Of a stretch of 64,000 nucleotides of DNA, positions 1 through 12,949 are shown one piece after another. Source of the DNA: Corythucha ciliata. Lineage: Eukaryota > Arthropoda > Insecta > Hemiptera > Tingidae. The stretch is taken from contig CM075937.1 of the NCBI GenBank assembly GCA_038030265.1, positions 9,734,001 to 9,798,000 on the forward strand, written 5' to 3'. Every line of letters begins with the position of its first letter. Positions within the stretch are counted from its first letter, which is position 1. The translations under genes were made by a program, and so were the position numbers. The notes under the pieces were generated by a model. That model made no database searches and was not told the origin of the DNA. It saw only the letters and a program-made list of their open reading frames with translations.

Positions 1-500
1 TCTCATTTTGGGGGCTTATTCAGAATTTGGCTTTAATGAGCTATCTCGAAATGGAATTTTGGATGAACCAAAATACCAAAAACGTTAAATTGATTTTCAA
101 ACAAACCTAAAAAGGCAAGAAAAAGCACTCATTCAAGGCTTTAAAAATGAGACAAAATTAGATACGCATCTTAAGGCATCATCGGGCTGAAAAAGGCCGT
201 AAAAAATAAATTGGATAATGTGGGGTAAAACTGTCGAAAAATCCTATATTTTGGTAGGCAATATCGAGAAAAAGCACTAATTTGTGCGGCACCAATCTAA
301 AAAAAAAAAAAAAAACTCTTTCAGCAACCCAAAGTGTGCAAAAGTGCTACTTCGCGGCTAAAAAGGTAAAAAGTCGCTAATTCACAGCAAAAATTGAGGT
401 TTTAAATACCAATTCGTGACAAAAATCGAGAAAAAATCGCTATTTAATGGGAGAGAAACGCTATTTCACGTCTAAAATTAGGGAATTTAATAAAATTGAT
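1..500 (+). repeat. S1 satellite block, plus orientation
   Basis: Diverged units of about 30 bp of the type AAAAGCACTAATTTGTGCGG recur throughout. The plus orientation is defined here as the strand reading GCTAATTCGCGGCTAAAATT. No open reading frame of note is present. Copies are poorly conserved, which points to an old array. Confidence 0.8.
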
Positions 501-690
501 TGAAATTATTGATATAAATAAATTTAGACAGGCCCAACGGACCCGGAGTTCAGCGTGAATACGTTTTTTGGCTGGCAATAAAGTGGCAGTTGAGCTTGAT
601 TTTTGACTTTTGAGATGGGATCACTGGCAGACCTGCACATATTGGGGGCCCGGGGCGGCGCCCCAAGTTGAGTTTTCCTCAATTCAGCTG
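500..690. other. Non-satellite spacer between oppositely oriented S1 blocks
   Basis: This short stretch has no S1 units. It contains a GC-rich patch around 645-665 with the small hairpin GGGGCGGCGCCCC. The satellite reads plus to its left and minus to its right. It may be the remnant of an inserted element, but I do not recognise it. Confidence 0.4.
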
Positions 691-1375
691 CAAATTAACA
701 ATTGTTTCTATTTTTTTGCAGAGAATTAACACCGTTCTCAGTTTAACGTGAAAATTAGATTTTTTTTACGAATTTTCCTCAATTTTAACAAAAATAGCTT
801 GTTTTATCCGAATTTTTGCCACGAATCGCATTTTTTCTTGTCCACCAAGCGCTAGGAATTCGCGATTTTCATCAGCGGTTTTTCCCTACAATAGCAATAA
901 ATTGGCGCTTTTTCTCAACTTTAACCTCAAAATTGCCTTCAGAAGCCGCGAATGGACGAATTTTCAATTTTGGTTGCAAATTGGAATTATTCACAATCAT
1001 AGCCGCGAATTAGTGATTTTCCTCAATTTTTCCCGTGAGTTAGCGCTTTTTCTTAATTTTAGCAGCGTAGTGGCGTCTGTGAATTAGCGGATTTTTTTCA
1101 ATTTTAACCACGAATCACGGTGTTTCCTGCACTTTTAGTTGCAAATTGGCGGTTTTTTCCATTTTTTGTAGCGAATTAGCTTTTATTAACAATTTAGGGT
1201 GAAAAATTAGCCTTTCTCCTAATTATGATTTTTTCAAGCCGCAAATTAGCATTTTTGTGCATTTTAGCACCGCACGAGTAATTTCGTTTTACTTTTAGCT
1301 ATAGATTAGCGCTTCTTCATAGTTCTAGCCTTGAATCAGCGGAGTTTTTTAACTTATAGCCATGAATTCGCCCCA
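690..1375 (-). repeat. S1 satellite block, minus orientation
   Basis: Units read TTTTCTCAATTTTAGCCGCG on the plus strand, so the array is inverted relative to 1-500. The spacing near 29-30 bp gives translations with a recurring NFSRELALFLNF-like peptide. Such open frames (for example 902-1087) are by-products of the repeat and not genes. Confidence 0.85.
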
Positions 1376-1377
1376 GT

Positions 1378-1540
1378 GTCCTGTGGATCTGCCCCTCCGG
1401 GAGGCCGTTTTTAGCCAAGTTTTTTGCGAAAATCCAGCAATACGAAAGGCATTCATTACAACACCCAACCCTCGCCGGTCCTTAGTAGGCTGCGGACTGC
1501 CGGAATCGCCCCATTATGAAGGATTTCTAGGTACGCCCCT
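1378..1540. repeat. Interspersed repeat R36, copy 1
   Basis: About 160 bp match 36,017-36,179 at roughly 85-90% identity by eye, including the shared block CTTAGTAGGCTGCGGACTGC and the terminus TACGCCCCTG. In reverse complement the terminus begins CAGGGGCGTA, a type of end common in short non-autonomous transposons. It interrupts the S1 satellite on both sides. The class is uncertain; no coding capacity is seen. Confidence 0.7.
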
Positions 1541-2040
1541 GAATTTGCGTTTTTTTCAATTTCATCCATAAAACTGTCTCCAGAAGGCGCGAAGAAGAGT
1601 GTTCAAGTTGGAAATTTTACCACAATTTTGGCCGTGAATTGGTGATTTTCCTCGAGTTTAGTCGCTGACTAACTCTTTTTCTCGATTTTAGCGGCACAGT
1701 AGCGATTCTAGCTCGTAAATTTGCGAATTTTCTCAATTTTAGCCATGAATTGACGTTTTCTTTTTTAACCTGTTTCCCAATTTTCAGCAGTGAATTAGCA
1801 CTTTTTCTCAAGCAATTCTCAGCTGAAAATTAGAGTTTTGTCAATTTTGGCAGCGCTTTCTCGCAGTTTTAGCCACGAATATTAACGTTTTTTCCAAAGT
1901 TTTTGCCACGTCAGCAAGTTGCACATTGATGATAAGCACATTAGTGCTCTGGAGGACCTAACGAAACAGGGGACGGTGTATTTTCACCACTTTAGCCGCG
2001 AATTTTCCTCAAGAAGACGTGAATTTTTTAAAATTCGAGC
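1541..2040 (-). repeat. S1 satellite block, minus orientation
   Basis: Satellite of the same type and orientation resumes immediately after the interspersed repeat, for example GCCGTGAATTGGTGATTTTC and GCCATGAATTGACGTTTTC. The interruption therefore post-dates the array. Unit similarity fades towards 2,040. Confidence 0.8.
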
Positions 2041-2935
2041 CACCAGAAGTGCTCTCAAGGGCTAGTCGAGTATTCAGCCCACACTCTTTGCTGATCTACC
2101 TTAATTGCAACGTTAAGAGAGACTGAAGGGTCACCCCCCCCCCATTTTACCCCTTTTCCTACTCGCCTGATCATGAATTATCGACTGTTGAAGCGAAAAG
2201 GGCGGACATTATTCGAAAGGGGGAAGAAAAAAAACGTCGCGAGCGCCGCCGCGCCGTTTCCTGTTTTCCTGCCCCGTGTGTATTATAACGGGGAGAGGCT
2301 AAAAGAAGTCTCGAGGTATTAAGGTCAATCTTGGATTTCCCACATCCCCTCGAGAGAGATGCTGGGTGTGCCTCCGCATAAATTTCTCAATTAAAAAGAA
2401 GGTAGTAATCCTTTGTACACTTCTTTCCGCATTTTTATCCTTCAAACTACCTGATCGATCTCACGACAGGTATGTGTATCGGTCGTGAGAAGTGCATCTG
2501 GACCGTATGCAAATGCTTAAAATGAACGGGACCGTTCTTTAACAAAATATTTTTAAATGATAATAACCGGCATCTCCATAAGAGCTATAAGCGCCCTACT
2601 GCGATCGACCTTCCCTTTCTCTCAACCCTTTTTTTATAAACGAAATAAAAAGTACACGGACAGTTTCCCAAGGGAGTAGCCAACCTTCGGATCTAAAGGT
2701 TCAGTGAGACGATCACGGATGCACAATTTCATTAAAACGTTGCGTTGTCGGAGCACAATTGTCCGATAACTTGTCCTTTTGAATGCTCAGATTCGGAGGG
2801 GAGCACCAACCAATCTCCCATTGACAAAAAATTGTCCTTCCCAAGCTCAAAAGAGGGGCTTAGACGGATTTTCCATCATGGAGAGGCAAGTTTCACCAAA
2901 GCCGAGCATTAGCTCCCGGCTCAATTTGCCAAAAT
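2040..2935. other. Low-repeat spacer, no gene recognised
   Basis: The stretch is mixed-composition DNA with a C-run near 2,135, an A-run near 2,225 and a GC-rich patch (GCGAGCGCCGCCGCGCCG) near 2,240. A short open frame at 2,779-2,973 has no recognisable features and overlaps the start of satellite. I see no exon with convincing splice sites. Confidence 0.5.
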
Positions 2936-5900
2936 ACCTTAATTCACCTGCCGAAATTGAAAGAAATCGCTGATTCAGGGATGAAATGGAGAAATAGAGC
3001 TAATTCCCCGCTAAAGCCAAGGCAAAAATTGTGCTAACCCTGAATGGCGGCTGAAATCGTGATTTCTGATGGCAAGTTCGAGACTGAAACTGAGAAAATG
3101 CTCTCATTCATAGCTAAAAGTGAAAAATTTATATTGCGGTCCTGAAATTAATTTTAAAAAACGCTAATTCACTGCTCAAATGGAGAAAAAGTGCTAATTC
3201 ACGGTTGAAAAGTGTAAAAATCTCCAATTGGCACTCAAATCGAGGAAAATGCAAAATTGGAGATTAAATTGCGAGAAATCGCTGATAAGCGTGATAAAAA
3301 CGCTACTTTGCTGCTAAAATTGAGTAAAAGTGCTAACTCACGGTGAGCTTAAGTATAGCTAATTCGCGGTTAAAATTTAGGAAAATCGCCAACTCGAGAG
3401 TGCAGTGTCCAAAAAACAAACGTAACTATAGCGGCTAAAATTGAGAAAACGCGAAAATTCACCATTATAGTTTGCCGCTTCGCGGCTTCTGAAGGTCTTT
3501 GTGTGGGTAAAATTTAGAAAACGCGTGAATTCATAGCAACAGGTGGAAACCCACGGCTAGTTCCCAGCTAAAATTGAGAAAATTGTTACTCTCGGATAAA
3601 AAATTGATCCGCGGAGAAAATTGCGCAAACTCTGATTCGCGTAAAAAAAAGGTCGAGGCTACGAGGCTAAAACTGAAAAAATGCGGTAGTCTGTGGCAAG
3701 CGAAAAAATCGCTAATTTACTATTTATTTAGTAAATTACTAATTTACTATTAATTTAAATGAGCAAAATTGCTATTTTACGAGCTAAAAATGACTACTTC
3801 GCAGCTAAAATTTAGAATAAGGGCTATTTCACGGTGAGCGTTGAGAAAAATCACTGATTTGTGGCTAAAATTGAAGATAATCACTCACTCGTGGAGAGAT
3901 AATTAGCGGATATGATAGAGAATACATCAATTCGTGGCTTCTGAAATGAATTTTGTGGCTAAAATTGAGAAAAGGCGCGAGTTCATGGCTCTAGGAAGAA
4001 TAAATCGCTAGTTTGATGCTAAAACTAAAAAAAGGGCTAATTCATAGCTCATACAAAGAAAACGTGCTAATTCACTCGTTAAAACGTGAAAAAATCACTA
4101 ATTTTGAATTTTGTGACTAAATTTGATAGAAATCGCTGAAATTGCTGCTGAAATTGAGAAAAGGCGCTTATTCCCGCCTAAAATTGAGGAAAATTGATGA
4201 TTCGCGGCTAAAATTTAGGAAAATCACTCACTCGTGGTGCTAAAAAAGCGCTAATTAGCGCCTGTAATTGAGAATAGACGAATTCGCGGCTTCCGCGGAA
4301 AGGAACTTTTACACTAAAACTGAGAAAAAACAATAATTCATTGCTGAAAGTAAAAAAAATTGCTTATGCTAGGCTGAATTTAAGGCTAATATTAAGAAAC
4401 ACCACTCATTGGCGCTGCTAAAAAGGTGAAAAAAACGCTAATTCAAAGCTCTTATTGTGAACAAGTGCTATAATTCACTGCTAAAAAGTGCAAAAATCAC
4501 AAAACTGCAGCTAAAACGCTAATTCATGGCGGGCGTGAGAAAAATCACTTACTAGTAATTTGTCAAAAGTACAAAAACTCTTATAATTGGCGGCTAAAAT
4601 TAAGGAAAATCATTAAATCACGGATAATGTGCAGGAAAAGCGCTGAGAGCAAATCGCTACTTGCGGCTAAAAAAATTAATAGGCAGAACACTAGTTTTGA
4701 GCAATCTCCGACTCACGACTAAATCAAGAAAACACTGGCCCGTGATTTCTGAAGGCAAAGTCGATGCTAAAACTGAGAAAAAGTGCTAATTCATTGCTAA
4801 AAGTTAAAAAAAAGCTAATCTGGTGCTAGAATTTGAAGAAAAAACTAATTCGTGGTTAATATTGGGAAAAATCTTTAATTAGTTCCGTTACAATAAATAA
4901 TATTACGCTAATTCTCAGCTCAAATCGAGAAAAGGCGCTAATTTGTTGTTAAAAGTGCAAAAATCCCTAATTTGCACGACACCTAACGTCATGATTTATG
5001 GTGTACAGAGGCTACGCTGCAGCTGAATTGTGGAAAAAACGCGATGTGCAATTGTTTGGCCAACCACGCGGCTAAAATGAAGACGAGTTCCGGTTTTTGC
5101 CTTCTTGAAAGTGTAAACACGTTAATAGCCGAAAAAAAGGAAAGAAACGGCGCTGAGGCGCTAAATCAAGGCTATAAAAGTGAAACGAATTGTGACTGTA
5201 ATTAAAAAAAAAACTAATTGGGCTATAATTGACAAAAATGGCAAACTCGCACACCAAACATGCGGAAAATACAGAAAACTCCACTAATTCGCAACAAAAT
5301 TTGCGATAAACCCTAATACATGACAGAAACTTGGAAAAATTGTGGATTAGCAGATAGAACAAAGATAATGCTCAGTAATTTACAGCGAAAATTGATGAAA
5401 ATCTTAATGAAAAAAACAACTACTATGGAAAAAATCGCTTGAAAAAATTGAATGGAGATTCGCGGCAAAAATTGAAAAGGTTCGCTAATTAATCCGCGGA
5501 TAAAATTTAGAACAATCGCTAATTAGAGGGGTAAATTGTAGAAAAGCTCTAATTCATTGATAAAGTCTGGAAAAAACAATAACTCGCTGATGCAATTGGA
5601 CAAAATTAGCTAATTAAATAAGCTAAAGTGAGTAAACGCTAAAATTTAGAGGATCGCTGCTCCAAAAATTTAAAATACGCAAATTCGTGGCTACTAAAGA
5701 CAACTCCGGGCCAATAACTGAGACAAAGCGCTAAAAAATTGCTAAAAAACAAAAAAAAAATGATAATTTTTCGGGCAGAAGTGTTTAAAAATCAGATAAT
5801 TTGTCGGCCAATATTGAAGAAAATCACTAATTAGCGTAGCTAAAATTGGGAAAACCTGCTAATTTGCAGCTGAGGTGTTCAAAAAGTGCTAATCCGTTGC

Positions 5901-7118
5901 TTAAGGTTAAGAAATCACTATCCGGTTGCGAAAATTGAGAACAATGCCAATTCGTGCCTAAAAATGGGGGGAAATCACGGGATAATAAAATCCCTTGACT
6001 GCTTTAAATTTAGAAAACACGCTAATTCGTGGTAGCTAGAGTAAACTCCGTGGAGAATTGAGTGGAATCACTTACTCGCGGAAGAAAACGGGGAAAATGC
6101 TAATATGGTGCTAATATTCTAAAAACGCTTATTTGCGGCAACAATAGGAGAGATCACTAATTTTTGCGACTAGATGATAATTCTCATCTTAAATAAAGAA
6201 AAATTGCTAATTCAGTGCTAAAAAGTGAAAAAATCGCTAATTTATAGCTGAAATTATGGAACACGCCCGATCGTGGCAAATGTAGCACAAAATTACTAAT
6301 TCACAGGATAAAAACATTATATCGCAGCTAAAACTGAAAAAAGCGCTAATTTATTGCTCAAATTGAGAAAAATTTTAATCAGATGCTATATAGGGAAAAA
6401 CTACTAACTTGTAGTTAAATTAGTGGAAAATGCGAATTCATTGAAGCTAATGGCAAGAGAAATCGCTAATTCACAGAATAAAAACAATAGTTCGCGGATA
6501 AAATTAGGGAACAGCGTTAAATCACGGTGAGCTTTGAGAAAAATCGCTAATACGCGGCTAAAATTGAGGAAAATCACTCATTTGCGGTGCAAAAAAATAA
6601 CTATAATTGAGAATACCCACAAACACGCGTCTTCTGAAAACAACTTTGTGTCTAAAATTGAGAAAACGTACAAATTCACGGCTCTAGGTGATAGTAAACC
6701 ATAAGTTCGATGATAAGACTGAGAAGCAGCGCTAATTATTGATAGCTGAAATGGTTAAATAATGCTAATTCCTTTGCTAAAAACTGAGAAAATTGAAAAT
6801 TTGAGTTATGAATTTGAGAAAAATATCCATTTGTTGCTCAATATAAGATAAATAGCTGATTCACGATATAAAATTGCTACTTCACTGCTAAAAAATTCGC
6901 AAAGCGTTACTCGTGGTGGGAATTGGACGGAGAACGCTAAACTTGCGGATAAAATTGAGCAATCTTTGATTCGCGACTTGATCGAGAAAACTCAAACCAC
7001 TGATATCTGAAGGCAAATTCGAGGCTACAACAAGGAAAACGCGCTAATTGATTGGTGAAAGCGAAAAAAAATTTGCTAATTTCATGCTAAAAAAGCCTAC
7101 TCGGAAAAATCACGAATT
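2935..7118 (+). repeat. Long S1 satellite block, plus orientation
   Basis: About 4.2 kb of diverged 28-31 bp units read GCTAATTC-GCGGCTAAAATT-GAGAAAA on the plus strand. Neighbouring units are far from identical, and insertions such as TTTCTGAAGGCAAA mark longer-period variants. The right half (4,750-7,117) is also the left arm of a large inverted duplication. There is no coding sequence; the minus-strand open frame at 5,072-5,362 is repeat-derived and is duplicated at 15,030-15,329. Confidence 0.9.
4750..7117 (+). repeat. Inverted duplication, left arm
   Basis: Reading this arm in reverse complement reproduces 13,242-16,410. For example, the end at 7,070-7,117 (GCATGAAATTAGC on the minus strand, next to a distinctive CCGAGTAGGCTTTTTTAGC) is found at 13,242-13,290. 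Likewise 4,985-5,120 is found at 16,075-16,200, including GTCATGATTTATGGTGTACA. Identity looks like 95% or better over 5,150-7,117 and lower outside, far higher than between satellite units. The same 60-residue peptide is encoded on opposite strands in the two arms, a direct proof of duplication rather than chance satellite similarity. Confidence 0.9.
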
Positions 7119-7440
7119 TTAGCATGGGATCCAGGAAGTTTCATGGATTAGAACTTATTCATAAGTTTATTTTTTAAGGTTTATTTATGCTAAAATAGAG
7201 CATAAATCGTGATTCGTTCGTAAAATAATCCAACAGTTAATAAATACGCGATTTTTGAAGTTTTAGGTCATTTCAAACACGCCAGCTAGCATGTTTGCGT
7301 CACCTGTAATGTAGCTGTCGAAGAGGGGTTTGTTGTGTTTCTTTGCCTTATTTTCTACTAGAAGCCTCTAATATTCAGAGGCATGAATATCACTATTATT
7401 TTCTACTTTCCGTATATCCGAGGTTTGTGAATGAAACTTC
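7118..7440. other. Spacer at the inner edge of the inverted duplication
   Basis: S1 similarity and the arm homology both stop at about 7,117. The following 300 bp are AT-rich with no repeats and no coding potential that I can see. The satellite resumes near 7,440. Confidence 0.5.
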
Positions 7441-8435
7441 GGGTATATAATTGACAAAAATCGCTAATTCATTGCTAAAAGTTTAAACAAATTGATGATG
7501 CGTGGCAAATTGGCCGCTAATGCGCGGCCAATATTTAGATAAATCACTAGTTAGTGCGGCTGAAATTAAGAAGAACGCCAATTTACAGCTCAAATTGAGA
7601 AAAAGCGAATTGAGCTTTAGCCGTAGCGCTAAAGCGGTTTTTACGCAGTTGTACTCAGTTGAAACTAAGTTTCAGTTCTAAGCTGAAGATGGCGAACAGC
7701 CGAAACCTGTTCGTTTTTTACTCACCTCAAAGAGTGAAGACAGACAATGTAGGCTCCCAACGGCCACAGCTTTTTACATACTCTACCTACTATAACCCTC
7801 GTAGATTTAAGCGATCTCACTAACAATATCAATTGAGAAAAAGTGCTAATCCGCTGCAAAAAAGTTATAAATTGCTAACTTGCAGCAAAAATTGAGTGAA
7901 ACATCAATTCATGGCTATAAAATTAAGAATAACGACAATTCGCGGTTTCTAGTGTGAACTCCGTGGAGAGTTGAGAATAGTGGCTCAGTCGCGGGAAAAT
8001 TTGAGAAGAATTTGAAAAATTCCACTGCTCAAACTGAGAAAACTCAAATTCGCGGCTGAAATTATTGAGAAAAATCACTCCCTTAAACTCGAGACAAAGT
8101 GGTGATTCTTGTTTAAAATGAATAAAAACGATAATTCGCGGCTAGAATGGAAAAAATCCTATAACTTACGGCTACAATTAGTAGAAATAGCAAAACATTT
8201 CCAGCTAATAGAGGGAAAAAACGTGCTCATTGGTGGTCCAAGTTGGGGAAAAACGCTAGTTCCTTGGCTAAAATCTATAAAAACGCTAATTAATTCGCGA
8301 AATTGCGCTAATTCGCGGCTAAAAGTAGGAAAAGACACTGATTCACGCCAAAAATTTCGCAAAAGCGCCAATTCACGGACGAAAATTAAGAAAAATTGTC
8401 AATTCACGGGTAAAATGGAGATGAAACCATAAATG
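7440..8435 (+). repeat. S1 satellite block, plus orientation
   Basis: Diverged units resume, for example AAAATCGCTAATTCATTGC. They are interrupted at about 7,610-7,830 by non-satellite DNA that contains a small perfect hairpin (GCTTTAGC stem, 7,613-7,634). The open frames at 8,109-8,432 and 8,159-8,371 lie on opposite strands of the same units and are not genes. Confidence 0.8.
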
Positions 8436-9075
8436 ACCGCGAGTAGCCCATAAATAACAAAAGCGTTTCCCGTTGATTTAAATAGCCATAGATTGGGAAA
8501 TTTATAGCATTCACCCCTCAATTTTAACTGCGAAGAAGTCCTTGAAATAACCCAAAATGCAGTTCATTGCCCAATCTGCGACAGCTCTGTTTCTAACAGT
8601 GCCACTGAGTACCCCTTCCACCCCCCCGCCACTCACGCGCACTTCCGCGTTAATTTTCGTTCTCAAATAATTTGTCTCCGAGAAAAAAATCGTCATTTTT
8701 CAGACCGAAAAGTCTTGGAATTCTCAATTCCTCATTTTCTGTGATTCAAAGCATGCAAGTTTGTCGTTTTGAGCATCGCGGTATTCGATTGTTAGTCATC
8801 TCTTAGATGCAATTATACTCGCATAAACAAACGACCCCCCCCCCCTCCCGTGCTACAATAATTCATACAATTATGAATCACCAAATTCACTCGCGATGAC
8901 TCTGGGGGGGGGGGGTGGAGGATAAGTAGAAACACCATTCATTAAACTAAATTTGCTATTCCCTTCTATTGTTTATTATTATTTATTTGTTTCACTCTTT
9001 CGTATTTGTGACGACAGCGTTCAAAAACCTCGAAAAAGTTCAGGGCCAAGGAAGTTCTTTTACTAGACCAGTTAG

Positions 9076-9115
<40 letters not shown>

Positions 9116-12100
9116 TAATGGTCGGACGGGGTTGTGGTGGTTGAGGAGGTGGAGGGGGTCTCAACGCTCTGAACGGAATGTCCGTTCGGCGGTTTCCCCC
9201 CCCCCCCTCCACCCATACAAACCCCACAACCACCACCCCGGGCACCTACCTCGTCGACTGAACGTTGTAACTGTAATTTTTTAGCAATACTAACTGAAAG
9301 TATTTTAATATTAGTTATTATTCAGAATTTGACGTGAAATTTTAGAGATGGCCGAGAAAACCTTCGGTATATTCTTATAAATAAATTATAATCCATCTAT
9401 AAATTGGGATTTCGGTTCAAATCCTTTCGTCCTCCATCCTATATGAAAGTGTTTAGGTGAGGAGGGTGATAGCGGGGGGGGGAGGAGAGTGACAGAATCT
9501 GACTGGTTGTACCGTAATCTTAAGATTTGTTTTTATTAATTCCAATCCTTTAAAAACGTTTTCTCTCCGTGTCGAGTCACCCATACAGAATGCCCCGCGT
9601 CGCTTTTTTGAAAAAAGGGAAGACCCTTTCTGACAGTCTATTTGGTATCGGGTGACACGTCAAGGGATGATCCCAGTAAAGATATTAATAGCCATCGATT
9701 CCTCGTAGCCGATGTTTACGGCAAGGATATTAATCATTCACTTGTTTGATGATGGGTGAAATTCCTTTTGCTTTGGACCTCACGCTCACTCTCTCTCTAT
9801 CATTCACTTCTTTTCTTCACAATAGAATGGCGTAAAAACATAGTACCACCTGACTGAAAACCCTTCCTAAAATATCAACTAATTAATTTTTAGTGTGTAA
9901 TGAATTAAATTAGTGACAAATGAATGCATAATTAATTTATGCGAGCTTTTTTTAAATTCAAAGTAACAATATTATAAAATATTAGATATTTATCAACTTT
10001 CCCATCGTATTTCCTTTCCCTCCTCTCATTTTACTCCCTCGAATATATTAAACGTATACGCTTCAGGCACTATAGGCATATACTGACACGTCAGTAATAG
10101 GAATAAAGAAAGAATTAAGTTCCATAGGGAGCTAAAAGGAGAACCGCGACGTGAAAAACGGCGTGCATGCTGTTAATGGTAATGAATGTGAGAAAAGGCC
10201 CCACAGCGAGGAGGATTGCTCAAGCGTGTATACCCCGTTGCTAACGCTGGTTGCTTAAATAATAACAATAATAATTTATTATTATTATTTTTGAAATCGG
10301 GAATTTTTCTCATTCCCTTCTAGTTCGCACAGCCCTATGTGCTTAGTTAAGATTTAATAAGAAGAATGGGGAGAGTGCAATCCTTTATAATGAGAATAAA
10401 CCACCCCCACATGAAACATATCACGAGGAAATCAAGAAAATGCAAATGTCCATGAAGGCAAAAAACATGACCGGTTGTCAACTAACTTGAGTTGTAATTA
10501 TTTTATTTATTTTTCTACTCATTTCTTGACACAATCTGAGCCTAGCATCGTGTCTTTTAGCACCGGTCGTTGATTCATTTCTATTTGAGATCTCCAGTAT
10601 TTTATTAATTACTGCTCGCCGTTATTAAACGGCTTTTCATTATGTTTTTTCAATCTGAACGCCGTTTCGCAAGGAGAGGATGAAGTTGTTTCCCTAAGAA
10701 TACAATCATTCTTCTTCTCTGTCTTTAATTTCTTTTTTTTCTATCGTATAATTCTTTTTTAGAAGAACCCTGCAATTAATCCCTCTCCATCGCCTATGCC
10801 CTGATCAAGTGGAGGGGGCGGCCATATTTAATTATCTGAGATTTGAAGTTAATTAAACTCTTTTACACCGGCTCACTCCCTACCATTAAAGAAAAAAAAA
10901 AAAAGAATCTTTTCAATATTTAAATCAAATCTCCCTTCACCTGTCCTTCCACAAGCATGGGAACAAGCGCGGGGCTGCGGTCACAAACTAGCCCTTAGAA
11001 GTATAGAAAAAAAAAATGTTTATCAATGCAAAACAACTCTTCACCCTCCACTCGAATCGTATTGACACAATCGGGTGATTTCGGGGTGTGTGAACACGGG
11101 ACGAGGAGGGACGTTTTTATTATGTAATTGTAAAAAAAAAAAAAAAATGCCGGTAACGGTTAAATCACCGCTATTTTCTACGTCGATGTCGCGCGAGAAA
11201 GAAGTTATTCCGCCGTGAGTACACGTCCCCCCCCCCCACCATTGCACACTTAGGGAAAGGGAAAAGAATGAAGTTTAGCGGATAAATATTTATGGGGTTT
11301 TATATTTATCTTTTATCCTTCAATGGGAAAAAGACTGGAAAGCTTATAGGAAAGGTGGAATGTTATTTACAAGGCTTGTACAAATGCGGCAAATAAGACG
11401 GACGGCCGACAAAAAAAAAAAAAAGTAAACGATTTGCCGTAAATCAAATCGTACAGTATCATCAATTCGTCTGTGGTGAGTGATGAACGTGATGGGTGGT
11501 AGAGGGAGGGGGGCGGGGTGCTAACCACGATCCAGTTTTTTACGACCTTTAAAAATTACAATTTTCCTACTAAATTCGACTATACAAATTATACGGGCGC
11601 GTCTCAAACTTGAGGTGGACGCTTATTTGCGTGTATAACGGGACAGAGTGGAACACCGCATCGTCTGGTGAACGACAGCAATTTGCTAGCCACGTACCAA
11701 TTTTTTATCACCGTCCCCCTCCCCCCCTCACACACCATCAATCATTGCTTTTCAATCGAGTGCTCTCGCAGAGGGTGAGAGGGTGCCCAAGGCAACCGCG
11801 TGACTGCGGGTGGTGTGTGCTGGGGATTTATACTTACCTAATTCGACTGATATTTTACTGATCGAATTTGACAAATTTTGTTCCCTCAAAATCCAGAATT
11901 CCGATGGTTTGACTCTACAAAAAACTTTTTTAGCGGCGTCCGTACGCTATAAAAATCAATTTCGCGGTTTTTTTTTGTTTTTTTTGTTTTTTTTCGTTCC
12001 ATAAAATGAGCTAGGCTCATGGACCGGATCACGGGTGAGGCCCACAGCCTAGGAAGGAAAAATTTGAGAGGCGTTAAGATTTGAGAAATATTATCGACGA

Positions 12101-12150
12101 ATAAGACGAATCGAACTAGCCGGAAAAGGACATGAATATGAAAAGAAGAA
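8436..12150. other. 3.7 kb low-repeat region with homopolymer runs, no gene recognised
   Basis: This is the longest satellite-free stretch of the left half and most of the spacer of the inverted duplication. It has C/G runs near 8,836, 8,905, 9,198, 9,474 and 11,227, and a T-run of more than 30 near 9,080. An imperfect inverted repeat lies at 9,128-9,240 (GTTGTGGTGGTTG against CACAACCACCACC). A TAAT-rich cluster is at 9,880-9,950, and a short TAA/TTA microsatellite at 10,260-10,295. Short open frames at 11,041-11,247 and 11,610-12,161 show no domain, codon pattern or splice context. It could be intronic or regulatory DNA. Confidence 0.6.
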
Positions 12151-12900
12151 AAAAAAGCCAAAATGCAAGAAAAAGTGCTAATTCAAGGCTGTAAAGAGGA
12201 AAAAAAAAACGCGGCTGAAATTTGAAAACAAAGCTAAATCAGGGATGAGGCTGAAATTGAGAAAAATTGCATATTCGGCATATTCGGGCCTACCACTGAG
12301 AAAAAACGCTAATCCATTGCTAAAAGTGAAAAAAATATTAATAAATGCGGGGCGAAAATATTTTTAAAGACGTTGATTTGTCGTCCAATATTGAGAAAAA
12401 TGACTTATTAGCTTGGCGAAAATTAATAAAAACGCAAAGTTGCAGCAGAAATTGATTAGAAGTGCTCGACATTTTAAAACATCAGTATAAAAATTAAAAA
12501 CAACGCCAATCCTTGGTGCTAATGCACGGGATAAAAAGCACCTTCGCTGCTAAAATTGAGGAAAAGCGCTAATTCACGGCTAAAATGATCAAAAACGCTG
12601 AGTCGCATCAGTTTCAGGAGTTAAATGTGAGGAAAATTGAGAAAAATTGCTCACTCGCGGGGAAAAACTGAGAAAAAAATCGAAACTCACGGCTCAAACT
12701 GAAAAAACGACAATTCACAGCTATAAATTTAGAAACAAAAATGGATCAATGAATGGCTAAAATTCTAAAACCTCGAAAAAAAAGCTGTAACTCTCGGCTA
12801 AAATGGATAGAAACGGTAATTCGCTGTTAAAATTGAGAAAAACGCCTAATTTTACTATCAGGCGAGGGAGGTGGATAAAACAAATCGAAGCAGAAGAAGA
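12150..12900 (+). repeat. S1 satellite block, plus orientation
   Basis: Units such as GAAAAAGTGCTAATTCAAGG and GCGCTAATTCACGGCTAAAA recur. The block ends at about 12,900 in a purine-rich linker (GAAGAAGAAAGAAATGG). Orientation flips to minus within about 60 bp beyond it. Confidence 0.85.
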
Positions 12901-12949
12901 AAGAAATGGAAAGAAAGAACAAATTTTATTTTTTATTTCACGAAAAAGC

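Noticed and set aside
5072..5362. Open frame on the minus strand with an almost identical partner at 15,030-15,329
   Set aside because: The conservation comes from the inverted duplication of satellite DNA; composition and repeat period explain the open frame, and there is no domain.
1..8430. CRISPR array, because of 30-bp repeats
   Set aside because: There are no unique spacers between conserved repeats; the units are contiguous, diverged and in an animal genome.
9340..9430. tRNA-like boxes (ATGGCCGAG and GGTTCAAATCC about 65 bp apart)
   Set aside because: No cloverleaf with acceptor and anticodon stems could be formed; the A box is degenerate.
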